From NCBI GenBank assembly GCA_003014445.1, contig PYGH01000002.1, positions 124,001-188,000 on the forward strand: a DNA stretch of 64,000 bases, written 5' to 3'. Origin of the DNA: Fusobacterium naviforme (GTDB lineage: Bacteria; Bacillota; Clostridia; Lachnospirales; Lachnospiraceae). This document shows, in pieces, positions 6,693 through 14,435 of this stretch. Each line of letters starts with the position of its first letter. Positions within the stretch are counted from its first letter, which is position 1. A program made the translations under genes and the position numbers. The notes under the pieces were generated by a model, which ran no database searches, was not told the origin of the DNA, and saw only the letters and a program-made list of their open reading frames with translations.

Positions 6693-7754
6693 TCAGCTCT
6701 CCCTCAGCTTTACCTTATTCCTGGCACTGCGCCTTCTATCCTCCTGAAGCGCGGCATAATGTTTTCTCGTTGTATTAACATCCGTATGCCCCAGCACATC
6801 TGCAACAAGATAAATATCTCCGGTCTCATGATACAGATTGGTGCCGTAAGTACTTCGCAGCTTATGCGGCGTGATCTTTTTCAGCGGTGCCGCAGTGCAC
6901 GCGTATTTTTTTACCATATTTTCAACACTTCTGACATTCATTCTTTTGTTCTGAAGGGAGAGAAAGAGCGCATCCTCCGATCCGGCAGATGGCTCCAGAA
7001 GCTCTCGCTCCTCAAGATAATTCAAAAGCGCCTCCTCGACCTCATCTCCAAAGTACACCACCTGTTCCTTGCCGCCCTTTCGGTGTACACGAATTCCATC
7101 ATTTTTAAAATCAATATCATTCAGATTGAGCCCCACACATTCCGACACCCGGATTCCGGTTCCCAGCAGCAGCGTAATCAGTGCAAGATCTCTCAATTTG
7201 GTTCTCTCATGATAAATGCGCTGACGCTCTGTGAGTTTTTCACCTGACTCCACCTGATCCAGCAGAAGCGCCACCTCATCAATATCCAGACGTATAATTT
7301 CGTGTTCATGAATACGGGGCATAATGACACGCGCAGCAGGATTATTGTCCAGCATTTCCTTTTGATAGAGATATTTATAAAAGCTCTTGAGCGAACATAC
7401 TTTTCTTTTAATTCCCGTCTCGCGGTTCAGAACACCTTCTCCGGAGTCCTCCGGACGAAATTTCAGATATTCCATATATTCCTCAAGATCCGTTGCTGTG
7501 AGAGCATTCAATGAACTCAAAGGTATATTACGAATTGCACCGCATCTGCGTATTTCCGGATTCTCATCCATCAGATACTGAAAAAAGATTCTCAGATCAT
7601 AGGCATAAGCAATTCTGGTACGGGACTGGGTGCGCGGCTCAATGCCGCGAAAGTAGGTTCGACAATAATCTGGAAGTTCTGTAAGCAAATCCCGTAAACG
7701 CTGTATATTATCCTGATCTATTTTTTCGCTGTAGGAGAGTTTTCTGGATGCCAT
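6693..7754 (-). CDS. xerS: XerS-like tyrosine recombinase
   Basis: 353-residue tyrosine recombinase. The core-binding domain spans about residues 10-140 and the catalytic domain about 155-335. Catalytic residues visible are Arg202 (GTGIRVSE), Lys226/229 (RKGGKE), His297/Arg300 (HKLR), His323 (LGH) and Tyr333 (KHYAAL). Length and N-terminal pattern (LPDYCRTYF, then a long core-binding domain) recall XerS, the single recombinase that resolves chromosome dimers in streptococci, more than XerC/XerD (about 300 aa). It is a free-standing gene next to lexA, with no phage genes. A symmetric repeat lies just upstream (7793-7824). Integrase of another kind cannot be excluded. Confidence 0.8.
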   Translation of the reverse strand: MASRKLSYSEKIDQDNIQRLRDLLTELPDYCRTYFRGIEPRTQSRTRIAYAYDLRIFFQYLMDENPEIRRCGAIRNIPLSSLNALTATDLEEYMEYLKFRPEDSGEGVLNRETGIKRKVCSLKSFYKYLYQKEMLDNNPAARVIMPRIHEHEIIRLDIDEVALLLDQVESGEKLTERQRIYHERTKLRDLALITLLLGTGIRVSECVGLNLNDIDFKNDGIRVHRKGGKEQVVYFGDEVEEALLNYLEERELLEPSAGSEDALFLSLQNKRMNVRSVENMVKKYACTAAPLKKITPHKLRSTYGTNLYHETGDIYLVADVLGHTDVNTTRKHYAALQEDRRRSARNKVKLRES

Positions 7755-7792
7755 ATCGGAATGACCTTTCTGGAGTATATAGAATCGCTATG

Positions 7793-7824
7793 ACTATTCG
7801 TTAAACAAGTGTTTCGCGAATAGT
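7793..7824. repeat. 32-bp inverted repeat upstream of the XerS-like gene
   Basis: Arms of 14 bases, ACTATTCGTTAAAC (7793-7806) and GTTTCGCGAATAGT (7811-7824), pair at 12 of 14 with a 4-base centre. No U-tract follows on either strand, so it is a poor terminator. Position (39 bases before xerS) and size suggest a recombinase or regulator binding site; difSL of streptococci sits in the same place. Confidence 0.6.
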
Positions 7825-7868
7825 TATATCCAGCTTTATACTACTACTCCGCTGATGCTTTTGCAAGA

Positions 7869-8939
7869 TCAAAGTGCAAAGCCCAGCTCACGCATAAGCT
7901 TCGGAACAGTTGTCATCTCTTTCATCCTTCCCACATTACTGCCGGCAAAGAACAATCCCTCGTCCACATTGCCCTTGACAGCTTCAATCAATGCGTGCGT
8001 AATACAGTAGGGAACCTGTGCGGGATTACAGCTCTTGATACAGCGGGAACAGTGTCTTGGCTGTATTCTTCCTTCTGTGCTAAGCTTCTGAAGCAGAGGT
8101 GATAAAACAGCTCTTCCCGGCATTCCAACCGGGCTGTGAATTACCCGGACGTCCTCTGCACTTGCACGCAGCAGAACGTTCTTATACTCATAAGAAGCAT
8201 CGCATTCTTCTGTCGCAATGAAGCGGGTAGCCATCTGAACGCCTGACGCACCGCGCTCCATCACCCGCTCTATATCCTTTCTGTCCCATATTCCTCCGGC
8301 ACAGAATACAGGGATTTCTCTGCCTACGCGCTCAGCAAACGGCTTCACAACCTGCAGAAGCTCTTCCAGCAGCTCTGTTATTCCCGGAAGCTGCGGGGAA
8401 GAGAGCTCTTCCTCCCGAAATCCGAGATGCCCCCCTGCCTTTGGTCCCTCCAGCACAATAAAATCTGGAATACGACGATATCGCTTCTGCCACGATCTGA
8501 GTATCAGTGAGGCAGCTCTTCCGCTCGATACAATTGGAGCAATGAGAGCATGCCCATCAGGAACATATTCTGGAAGCTGAAGAGGCAGTCCTGCTCCGGC
8601 AATCACGGCATCTATCCCCGCTTCGACCGCTGTACGCACTGCGGAAGCAAATTGCTGGGTTGCTACCATCGCGTTGACAGCAACCAGCCCCTTTCCGCCG
8701 GATATCTCCTTGGCGTCGGCAATCTCCCGCTTCAATGCTCTCAGGTTTGCTTCCTCTGGACAACGGAAGAAATCCTTTTCCCGATAGCCACAGTCAGCCG
8801 TGCTGATGCACCCCATACCGCCGTTTGCTGCCACACTGCCTGCCAGACGCTCAAGAGATACTCCTACTCCCATGCCGCCCTGAATCAGGGGAATACTCAG
8901 CTCTTTTCCCATGACAGTTAATACCTGAGCTTTTTTCAT
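7869..8939 (-). CDS. FMN-dependent nitronate monooxygenase / FabK-like oxidoreductase
   Basis: 356-residue TIM-barrel flavoprotein of the nitronate monooxygenase/enoyl-ACP reductase II family. Seen are the N-terminal IPLIQGGMGVGVS, GPKAGGHLG (FMN phosphate binding), CAGGIWDRKD and GVQMATRF. Members either oxidise nitronates or reduce enoyl-ACP in fatty-acid synthesis; the sequence does not settle which. A cysteine-rich segment near residue 300 (CSRCIKSCNP ... PYC) is extra to the classic enzymes and could hold a metal. AAGGAG precedes the ATG by 6 bases. It is a single-gene unit with its own promoter. Confidence 0.85.
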   Translation of the reverse strand: MKKAQVLTVMGKELSIPLIQGGMGVGVSLERLAGSVAANGGMGCISTADCGYREKDFFRCPEEANLRALKREIADAKEISGGKGLVAVNAMVATQQFASAVRTAVEAGIDAVIAGAGLPLQLPEYVPDGHALIAPIVSSGRAASLILRSWQKRYRRIPDFIVLEGPKAGGHLGFREEELSSPQLPGITELLEELLQVVKPFAERVGREIPVFCAGGIWDRKDIERVMERGASGVQMATRFIATEECDASYEYKNVLLRASAEDVRVIHSPVGMPGRAVLSPLLQKLSTEGRIQPRHCSRCIKSCNPAQVPYCITHALIEAVKGNVDEGLFFAGSNVGRMKEMTTVPKLMRELGFAL

Positions 8940-9000
8940 TTGTTCTCCTTATTCTGTTTCATATTTGTAATCATATTAAGTGTATCAGATGATTCCCGTT

Positions 9001-9013
9001 TGATTTTAAATCA
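9001..9013. promoter_or_regulatory. Inverted repeat at the start point of the flavoprotein promoter
   Basis: TGATTTTAAATCA: perfect arms TGATTT/AAATCA around one T. It lies 9 bases downstream of the -10 (9022-9027), where a repressor would block initiation. It loosely resembles TTTGATT-type operators of fatty-acid regulators, but that is a guess. Confidence 0.5.
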
Positions 9014-9021
9014 TCTACACC

Positions 9022-9050
9022 ATATTATGCTTTATATGAAAATGTGTCAA
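9022..9050 (-). promoter_or_regulatory. Promoter of the flavoprotein gene
   Basis: Read on the minus strand: TTGACA (9050-9045), 17-base spacer, TAATAT (9027-9022, 4 of 6). It predicts a leader of about 75 bases. Confidence 0.65.
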
Positions 9051-9069
9051 ATAGTATTTAAAACTATTT
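9049..9069. promoter_or_regulatory. Inverted repeat upstream of the -35
   Basis: AAATAGT (9049-9055) and ACTATTT (9063-9069) are perfect complements around a 7-base A/T spacer, overlapping the end of the -35. A possible regulator site. Confidence 0.4.
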
Positions 9070-9102
9070 TAGCGTGAGGTATTCAAATACAGATTAAACA
9101 GC

Positions 9103-9133
9103 AAAAAAGAGCAGTCCGTATTCTGACTGCTCT
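9103..9133 (-). terminator. Terminator of the kinase-LCP operon
   Basis: Perfect 9-bp stem, AGAGCAGTC (9108-9116) with GACTGCTCT (9125-9133). Reading on the minus strand it is followed directly by a run of T (9107-9103). It lies 19 bases after the LCP stop. Confidence 0.85.
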
Positions 9134-9151
9134 CTCCAGTAATCTTATATA

Positions 9152-10789
9152 TTAAAGTCCGATTCCCGGACCGATCTGCGGTTCATCTGTCTCTGCAGCT
9201 GCGCTTCCGGCCTTATCCGGATGCACTTTCTCATCAGGCGACTCTGCATCTGTCTCCTGTATTCCGCTGTGATTGTCAGTTGGTGCAGCTGCTCCCGACC
9301 GACTCATCGCAGAGTCTTCATCAAATGGAGAAATTTCTGCAGTGCTTTCAATAATCTCCTCTGAGCTCTCCTCCGAAAAAACCTCTGCTTCTGTGCTTGA
9401 ATCTGTCTCCGGAGTCTCTATTGCCTCCTCTGAAGCCGCCGCTGTCTCTGAAGCCTTAGTATATTTCACTCCGACACCGCCGCTTCCGCGCTCATCGGTC
9501 GAAATACTTGCTTTTTTGCCCTTTCCTCTCATACCGGTCTTATCAATGATATACTGACTGACCTCCTGTACAGAAGCACTCGCTCTGTAATTTTCATCTG
9601 CAAAAAGAAACTGATGCAGCGCAATCACATTGCTTTCCAACGTCACCGGAATGACGCAGTCCTTCTTTTCCACCCAGGCAGTATCCTTTTCAAAGGGAAA
9701 GCCCGCGGTCTCTGTGAGATGGTATTTCTTGATATTTTTAGCATAGACCAGAAGATCATCAATCGTCAGACTGGTTCTTGTCTCGGGGATGACAGAGGTG
9801 ACAAGCTCCATGCGTTTTTTTACATCTGCTGCGCGCGCCTTATCAAGAAGCAGAGAAACCACCTTGCGCTGACGCTCGGTCCGATTATAATCTGTATCCA
9901 TCAGCCGCAGCCTTGCGTAAGCTACAGCCTGTACACCATCCAGATGATTCTGACCGGCGTGCTCCAGCTGCACAGAGCCAATACCAGTCGCATTTACGGT
10001 TTCTGTAATGAAAGAATTAATGTACTTAAATTCCGGTTCGGTGATCTCAAGATCAACTCCGCCCATAATATTGATGGCATCAATCACTGCCTTCCAGTTG
10101 AAGGTAATATAATCATCCGGGGAGATATCCAGATTATACTTCATGGTCCAGAGTGCCTGCTCAGGTCCGCCCTTAAAATAAGCTTCATTGAACTTATGGT
10201 GCTTCCCCTTCTGATTGATCTGTACAAAGGTATCACGATAGATCGAGCAAATTTTTATACCTCCGGTCGCCTTATTCAGGGAAACCAGCATATTGACATC
10301 CGAGAGCGCCCCTTCCTTCAGGTTTCCGTCGCGGGAATCAACCCCAAAAACAGCAACTGTATAATAGCCGCTCTCGTGTGTATTTCCCCCCAGAAAGAGA
10401 CTTTTGGCTCCCCAAAGCAATAAAAATACAATTGCGGAGAGAAAAACATTCCGGACAAGGTGCTTTTTATGCTGCCTGCTTTTCGCCTCGGTCCGGGAAC
10501 GCCTCGTCTGACGAGGGGAGCCCCTTCCGCTGCGTCTGTTGTTTATCTGCTCGCCCTCATTTCGCTTTCCTGTGGTCTGGGATACAGCTGCTCCCCTTCT
10601 TCTGCGGCCTTGCTCTGGCTCCTCCTCTGAAAAGCGCTCCAGCTCCCTTTCTCGCGCCTCCTGGCGCAGTCTTCTGAGACGCTCCAGATCCCTCAGATAC
10701 TTTTGCTTTTTCTCCCGCTCAATTGGATCCTCCGGCAGTGTATCCTGTTTTAAATTTATATCAAAAAAATCACGCCCGTCGGATGCCAT
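9152..10789 (-). CDS. LytR-CpsA-Psr (LCP) family cell-wall ligase
   Basis: 545 residues. LCP proteins attach teichoic acids or other anionic polymers from lipid carriers to peptidoglycan outside the membrane. There is a long basic, Arg-rich cytoplasmic N-terminus (1-110), one membrane helix (about 112-132), and the LCP domain (about 143-370) with VFGVDSRDG, SIYRDTFV and YARLRLMDTDYNRTERQ holding the conserved Asp/Arg residues. An acidic, Ser/Glu/Ala-rich tail of about 130 residues follows. AAGGAG is 7 bases before the ATG. It is preceded by the kinase-like gene (11-base gap), and the pair ends at the terminator at 9103-9133. Confidence 0.93.
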   Translation of the reverse strand: MASDGRDFFDINLKQDTLPEDPIEREKKQKYLRDLERLRRLRQEARERELERFSEEEPEQGRRRRGAAVSQTTGKRNEGEQINNRRSGRGSPRQTRRSRTEAKSRQHKKHLVRNVFLSAIVFLLLWGAKSLFLGGNTHESGYYTVAVFGVDSRDGNLKEGALSDVNMLVSLNKATGGIKICSIYRDTFVQINQKGKHHKFNEAYFKGGPEQALWTMKYNLDISPDDYITFNWKAVIDAINIMGGVDLEITEPEFKYINSFITETVNATGIGSVQLEHAGQNHLDGVQAVAYARLRLMDTDYNRTERQRKVVSLLLDKARAADVKKRMELVTSVIPETRTSLTIDDLLVYAKNIKKYHLTETAGFPFEKDTAWVEKKDCVIPVTLESNVIALHQFLFADENYRASASVQEVSQYIIDKTGMRGKGKKASISTDERGSGGVGVKYTKASETAAASEEAIETPETDSSTEAEVFSEESSEEIIESTAEISPFDEDSAMSRSGAAAPTDNHSGIQETDAESPDEKVHPDKAGSAAAETDEPQIGPGIGL

Positions 10790-10800
10790 CCAAAGTCTCC

Positions 10801-11442
10801 TTACGCCTTACTGCTTCTGTATGTTCTTTCTCTCTCCGCAAAATCCAGTATCATATCCACAGCTCCCTCATAACCGAGCTTACTGCTGTTCAGGCAGAGA
10901 TCATAGCTTCTGGAATCTCCCCAGCGCTTATTGGAATAATAATTGTAATAGCTGGATCTGCGCTTATCGGTTTTCAGCATGATCTCCCGCGCCTTGTCTT
11001 GAGAGACATTCTGTGCTGTCCTGATACTCTCAATTTTATCTGCTTCATCTGCACTGATAAAAACACTGATCATTCCGGGGACACCCTGCAACGCATAATC
11101 TGCACAGCGTCCGACAATCACGCAGGACTCATTCTTCGCGATGTTTCTAATCGTATCAAACTGCGCCAGGAAAATCTTCTGATTAATGGGCATATCAACA
11201 TAGGGCGAGGACGAATATCCAAGAGAATAGGTGTCCATCACCAGAGAGTAAAGAAAACTGTTGGTAGGCTTCTCATCATTGCTCTCCAGAAGCTCACGGC
11301 ACAGACCGCTCTCCTTTGCCGCACGATCCAGGAGCTCCTTATCATAGCACTTCACACCCAGCCTCTCGGCCAGCATTTTCCCGATTTTGCGTCCGCCGCT
11401 TCCGGTCTGACGTCCGAGCGTCACAATTAATTTTTCTGCCAT
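10801..11442 (-). CDS. Cytidylate kinase-like P-loop protein
   Basis: 213-residue member of the Cytidylate_kin2 (AAA_33-like) family: Walker A GRQTGSGGRKIG at the N-terminus, CVIVGRCADY in the middle and a basic lid-like segment (KTDKRRSSYYNYYSN). These proteins resemble CMP kinase, but their substrate is not established; it is not the canonical cmk. AGGAGG precedes the ATG. It is translationally close to the LCP gene downstream, suggesting a shared operon, possibly cell-envelope related (inference). Confidence 0.85.
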   Translation of the reverse strand: MAEKLIVTLGRQTGSGGRKIGKMLAERLGVKCYDKELLDRAAKESGLCRELLESNDEKPTNSFLYSLVMDTYSLGYSSSPYVDMPINQKIFLAQFDTIRNIAKNESCVIVGRCADYALQGVPGMISVFISADEADKIESIRTAQNVSQDKAREIMLKTDKRRSSYYNYYSNKRWGDSRSYDLCLNSSKLGYEGAVDMILDFAERERTYRSSKA

Positions 11443-11486
11443 GTGATACCTCCTGTATACAGTATTTATATAAAAATGAAAGCCGG

Positions 11487-11574
11487 CTTGCGTCTCACTT
11501 CGTGCGACTTTTTATACCTTTGACTGATTACGCGTTGCTGCGCACTCTCATGAGACTTGCGTCTCACTTCGTGC
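11487..11574. repeat. Direct repeat pair in a repeat-rich spacer
   Basis: A 19-base unit, CTTGCGTCTCACTTCGTGC, occurs at 11487-11505 and again, identical, at 11556-11574. A shorter piece (GCGTCTCA) recurs at 11586-11593. No ORF is visible. The base pattern differs from neighbouring spacers. It could be a decayed small repetitive element or regulatory RNA. Confidence 0.6.
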
Positions 11575-11592
11575 TCCATGTGGGCGCGTCTC

Positions 11593-11639
11593 AAGTACTT
11601 TCACCCACTTGCAAGCAAGCTTGCGTGGGAGCAGTACTT
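11593..11639. repeat. Long imperfect hairpin beside the direct repeats
   Basis: AAGTACT (11593-11599) pairs with AGTACTT (11633-11639). CCCAC (11604-11608) pairs with GTGGG (11625-11629), and GCAAGC (11611-11616) with GCTTGC (11619-11624). A T-run follows on the plus strand, but all flanking genes are on the minus strand, so a terminator role for a known gene is unlikely. Confidence 0.55.
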
Positions 11640-11684
11640 TTTACGCTGTAATCATATTATACCATTCCCGGAAAAAAAGGTAAA

Positions 11685-12617
11685 CTAGCGCGCCAGTCTC
11701 CTGAGCAGTGCCTCAAAATACGCCGGCAGCGGCGCCGTAAACTCCATATAATCTCCACTTTTGGGATGCCGGAAGCCCAGTACCATGGCGTGAAGTGCCT
11801 GCCCTTCCAGCTGATAGGGATTTTTCGATGAACCATATACCGTATCTCCAAGCAGAGGGTGCCCGATAGACGCCATGTGCACACGGATCTGATGTGTTCT
11901 TCCGGTTTCCAGCACACATTCGATATAGCTGCTGTTCTGAAAGCGCTGTAGTACCCGGTAGTGCGTCACTGCGCGCCGCCCCCCCGGTACACCTGCCTTC
12001 ATGCGCTTACGCTCCTTTGGATCCCGTGCAATCGGCGCGTTGATTTGTCCCTCATCTGACTTCAGCACTCCCTGCACAATCGCCCTGTATCTCCGCGTAA
12101 CAGAATGCTCCTTGAGCTGCGCGGCAAGCCAGTTATGCGCCATGTCGTTCTTACAGGCAATGAGTACGCCCGTTGTATCTCTGTCGATGCGGTGTACAAT
12201 GCCGGGACGCAGTACACCGTTAATTCCGGAGAGATTCTCTCTGCAGTGATACATCAGCGCATTTACAAGCGTCCCGCTGCTGTGTCCGGCCGCGGGATGT
12301 ACAACCATCCCCTTTGGTTTATTGACTACAATGACATCCTCATCCTCATAGAGTATGTCAAGCGGAATATCCTCTGCCAGAATTTCTGCCTGCTCAGGTT
12401 CCGGGACAGCGACAAAAATCTGCTCTCCTTCCTGCAGCTTCCGATTTCCTCTGACAGGCTTATCCGCAGCATTCAGGAATGAAGCTTTTATTGTAACCGC
12501 CCCCCCTTCAATGAGCTTCTGAACATGTGAGCGGGTCATCGGAGATAAAAGAGCAGTCAGGACGAGATCCAATCTCCTGCCTGCCTGCTCTTCCGTTACG
12601 ACAAATTTTCTGTCCAT
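11685..12617 (-). CDS. rluD: 23S rRNA pseudouridine synthase, RluD family
   Basis: 310 residues. An N-terminal S4 domain (about 1-70, VTEEQAGRRLDLVL) is followed by the pseudouridine synthase domain with HRIDRDTTGVLI, which carries the catalytic Asp. The family modifies uridines in 23S rRNA (RluD or YlyB type). The start ATG overlaps the lspA stop (TAATG), so it is coupled to lspA, the same order as in Bacillus (lspA-rluD). It is the last gene of the cluster. Confidence 0.95.
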   Translation of the reverse strand: MDRKFVVTEEQAGRRLDLVLTALLSPMTRSHVQKLIEGGAVTIKASFLNAADKPVRGNRKLQEGEQIFVAVPEPEQAEILAEDIPLDILYEDEDVIVVNKPKGMVVHPAAGHSSGTLVNALMYHCRENLSGINGVLRPGIVHRIDRDTTGVLIACKNDMAHNWLAAQLKEHSVTRRYRAIVQGVLKSDEGQINAPIARDPKERKRMKAGVPGGRRAVTHYRVLQRFQNSSYIECVLETGRTHQIRVHMASIGHPLLGDTVYGSSKNPYQLEGQALHAMVLGFRHPKSGDYMEFTAPLPAYFEALLRRLAR

Positions 12618-13174
12618 TAAGACCTCTTGTTTTTTAGAAAATCCAGATCCTCATCCTTATAGTAAAAAAGTATCAGCAGCATCAGTGCTGCAGTCGCACA
12701 GCTGACAAAAATATCTGCCACATTAAACACCGGAAAATCAATCGGGACAAAGTAAATAAAATCTACAACTGATTTTCTCATCACCCGATCAATCAGATTT
12801 CCGATCGCTCCGGCTGCAATAAAGGACGCGACCAGCAACAGCGGGTCGTATTTCTTCTCCGCCGGAAGTCTGCAGACCACATATAAAATCAACGCTCCGA
12901 CAACTGCAGTAATCACATAAAAGAATCCCATGTGTCCTTCCAATATACCGAAGGCCGCTCCGGTGTTTTCAATTCTAAGCAGTTCCAGTACACCCGGAAT
13001 CAACGGGTGCGGCTCATGCAGCGCAATGTGAGTAAGAGCCAGCCGTTTTGTGAACTGATCCGCCCAGACCGCAAAAATAATAATTCCGATAAAAACAGAA
13101 AAATGCCGCAGCTTTCCGCTATTTCTTTTTTCTTTCGCTTCCATACCTTTTTCTGTACTCACAGAACACCCCAT
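12617..13174 (-). CDS. lspA: Lipoprotein signal peptidase
   Basis: 185 residues with four membrane segments. LspA is the aspartyl protease that cuts prolipoprotein signal peptides after diacylglyceryl transfer. The catalytic aspartates are in GNLIDRV and FNVADIFV, and the ENTGAAFG motif is present. ATG 13174 overlaps the ylmH stop (TGATG). The N-terminus is about 25 residues longer than usual, so the real start may be the ATG of MEAKEK, although its ribosome site is too close. Confidence 0.94.
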   Translation of the reverse strand: MGCSVSTEKGMEAKEKRNSGKLRHFSVFIGIIIFAVWADQFTKRLALTHIALHEPHPLIPGVLELLRIENTGAAFGILEGHMGFFYVITAVVGALILYVVCRLPAEKKYDPLLLVASFIAAGAIGNLIDRVMRKSVVDFIYFVPIDFPVFNVADIFVSCATAALMLLILFYYKDEDLDFLKNKRS

Positions 13175-13932
13175 CAAATAAATAATTCTATGCTGACATA
13201 CCTGCGTCCGCTTCTTGTCATTCGCTCACCCGGAAGAAGACGAAATCTTCCCTTGCCCCGCACAGACAGGATCTGCCCTGCCTTCAGAATCTGAGAACCA
13301 TCCGCGCAGAGTGCAGAATTTACCGAGATCCGCCCTGCCTTCAGAAGTTCTTTCGACTGTGTGCGGGAGATGTGCCAGACTGCAGATACCAAACTGTCAA
13401 CCCGGAGGGAGGCGGTATTGACATCCATCTGCTCCGTATGTACGGAAGCTGTGTGTGCCTCCCGCCCTTCCCTCTCCACACGCACCGCAGAGTGACGCAC
13501 TGCGGAGAGTGAATCGCAGATATGTTCTGCAATCTCGGAGAGCACAACAATATGCGCTGTGTTTTCTGAAATAATGATATCTCCAAGCATTTCCCGCCGC
13601 ACTCCAAGGTTTATAAGCGCACCGAGAAAATCCCGGTGCGAGAGCGGCTCTGCAAATTTAGGCGCCGCCGGTACGATTCGAAGATACGCAAAGATATCTT
13701 CGGGCACCTCCTCCAGATAATCCGGCAAAAAACAAACGATTCTGCGTTCGGCGTCATCAAAACCACCGGAGTATCTCACACAGATATCTCCGGCGAAGAG
13801 ATGTATCGTCTGCAGAACCGCCTGCTCGTCTACATTCAAAAAATGGGAATGTGTCGGTATGTTTCGCTGATAGCAGCTGTCGTAAAGCTCTGCGATGCGA
13901 TTTTTAAAAAATGCCAGTTCTTTTTCCGTCAT
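13174..13932 (-). CDS. ylmH: YlmH family S4-domain RNA-binding protein
   Basis: 252 residues: a YlmH N-terminal region, then an S4 RNA-binding domain (about 175-235: VSAVWHISRTQSKELLKAGRISVN). In Bacillus YlmH lies next to divIVA and sepF and has been linked to ribosome quality control on stalled 50S subunits. Here it is 2 bases after sepF and overlaps lspA, so translation is coupled. No DivIVA gene follows, unlike in Bacillus. Confidence 0.9.
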   Translation of the reverse strand: MTEKELAFFKNRIAELYDSCYQRNIPTHSHFLNVDEQAVLQTIHLFAGDICVRYSGGFDDAERRIVCFLPDYLEEVPEDIFAYLRIVPAAPKFAEPLSHRDFLGALINLGVRREMLGDIIISENTAHIVVLSEIAEHICDSLSAVRHSAVRVEREGREAHTASVHTEQMDVNTASLRVDSLVSAVWHISRTQSKELLKAGRISVNSALCADGSQILKAGQILSVRGKGRFRLLPGERMTRSGRRYVSIELFI

Positions 13933-13934
13933 AC

Positions 13935-14435
13935 TCAGACGCGCATATTTAATCCGGAGATATCAAGAGAGCCCGCAGTGCTCAGGAGATCCTGAAACTC
14001 CCCGGAAAGATTGACACTTTCCGGAGTAATAATGAAAATATAATTTGAGATCTTCTGAAGCTTGCCGTTCAGACTGTAGGTTGAACCCGAAGTAAAATCT
14101 ATAATGCGCTGTGCAATCTCTGTGTTGATGCCCTCCATATTCAGCACCACAGCCTTGCCCATAAGCAGATCGTCCACGATCTCCTTGGCATCATCAAAGG
14201 CAGAGGGCTTTACCAGAGCAACCTCCAGACCGCCGTTGCGCTTTACAGGGGTTGGCTTCTTCGAAAACAGACGCGGTTTTTCTTCTGCTTCTTCATCTTC
14301 ATCGAGATCCCGTCTCACAAGGCCAAACCGTCTCGGCTTCGGATCCTCATAGTCCGCATCATAATCATCATCATAATAATCGTCATCATCGCCATTGACG
14401 CGCATACTGTTCATCAGCTTGCCAATAAAACTCAT
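13935..14435 (-). CDS. sepF: Cell division protein SepF
   Basis: 166 residues. SepF binds FtsZ filaments and anchors the Z-ring to the membrane. The build is typical: a short amphipathic N-terminus (MSFIGKLMNSM), an acidic Asp/Tyr-rich linker, then the SepF domain (about 75-160) with VVLNMEGINTEIAQRIIDFTSGS. The start overlaps the yggS stop (ATGA). The yggS-sepF-ylmH order is that of the Firmicutes division cluster. Confidence 0.97.
   Translation of the reverse strand: MSFIGKLMNSMRVNGDDDDYYDDDYDADYEDPKPRRFGLVRRDLDEDEEAEEKPRLFSKKPTPVKRNGGLEVALVKPSAFDDAKEIVDDLLMGKAVVLNMEGINTEIAQRIIDFTSGSTYSLNGKLQKISNYIFIITPESVNLSGEFQDLLSTAGSLDISGLNMRV

Noticed and set aside
6693-7754. Prophage or integrative element integrase
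   Set aside because: No phage, plasmid or attachment-site genes lie nearby, and the flanks are core genes; a housekeeping Xer role fits better.
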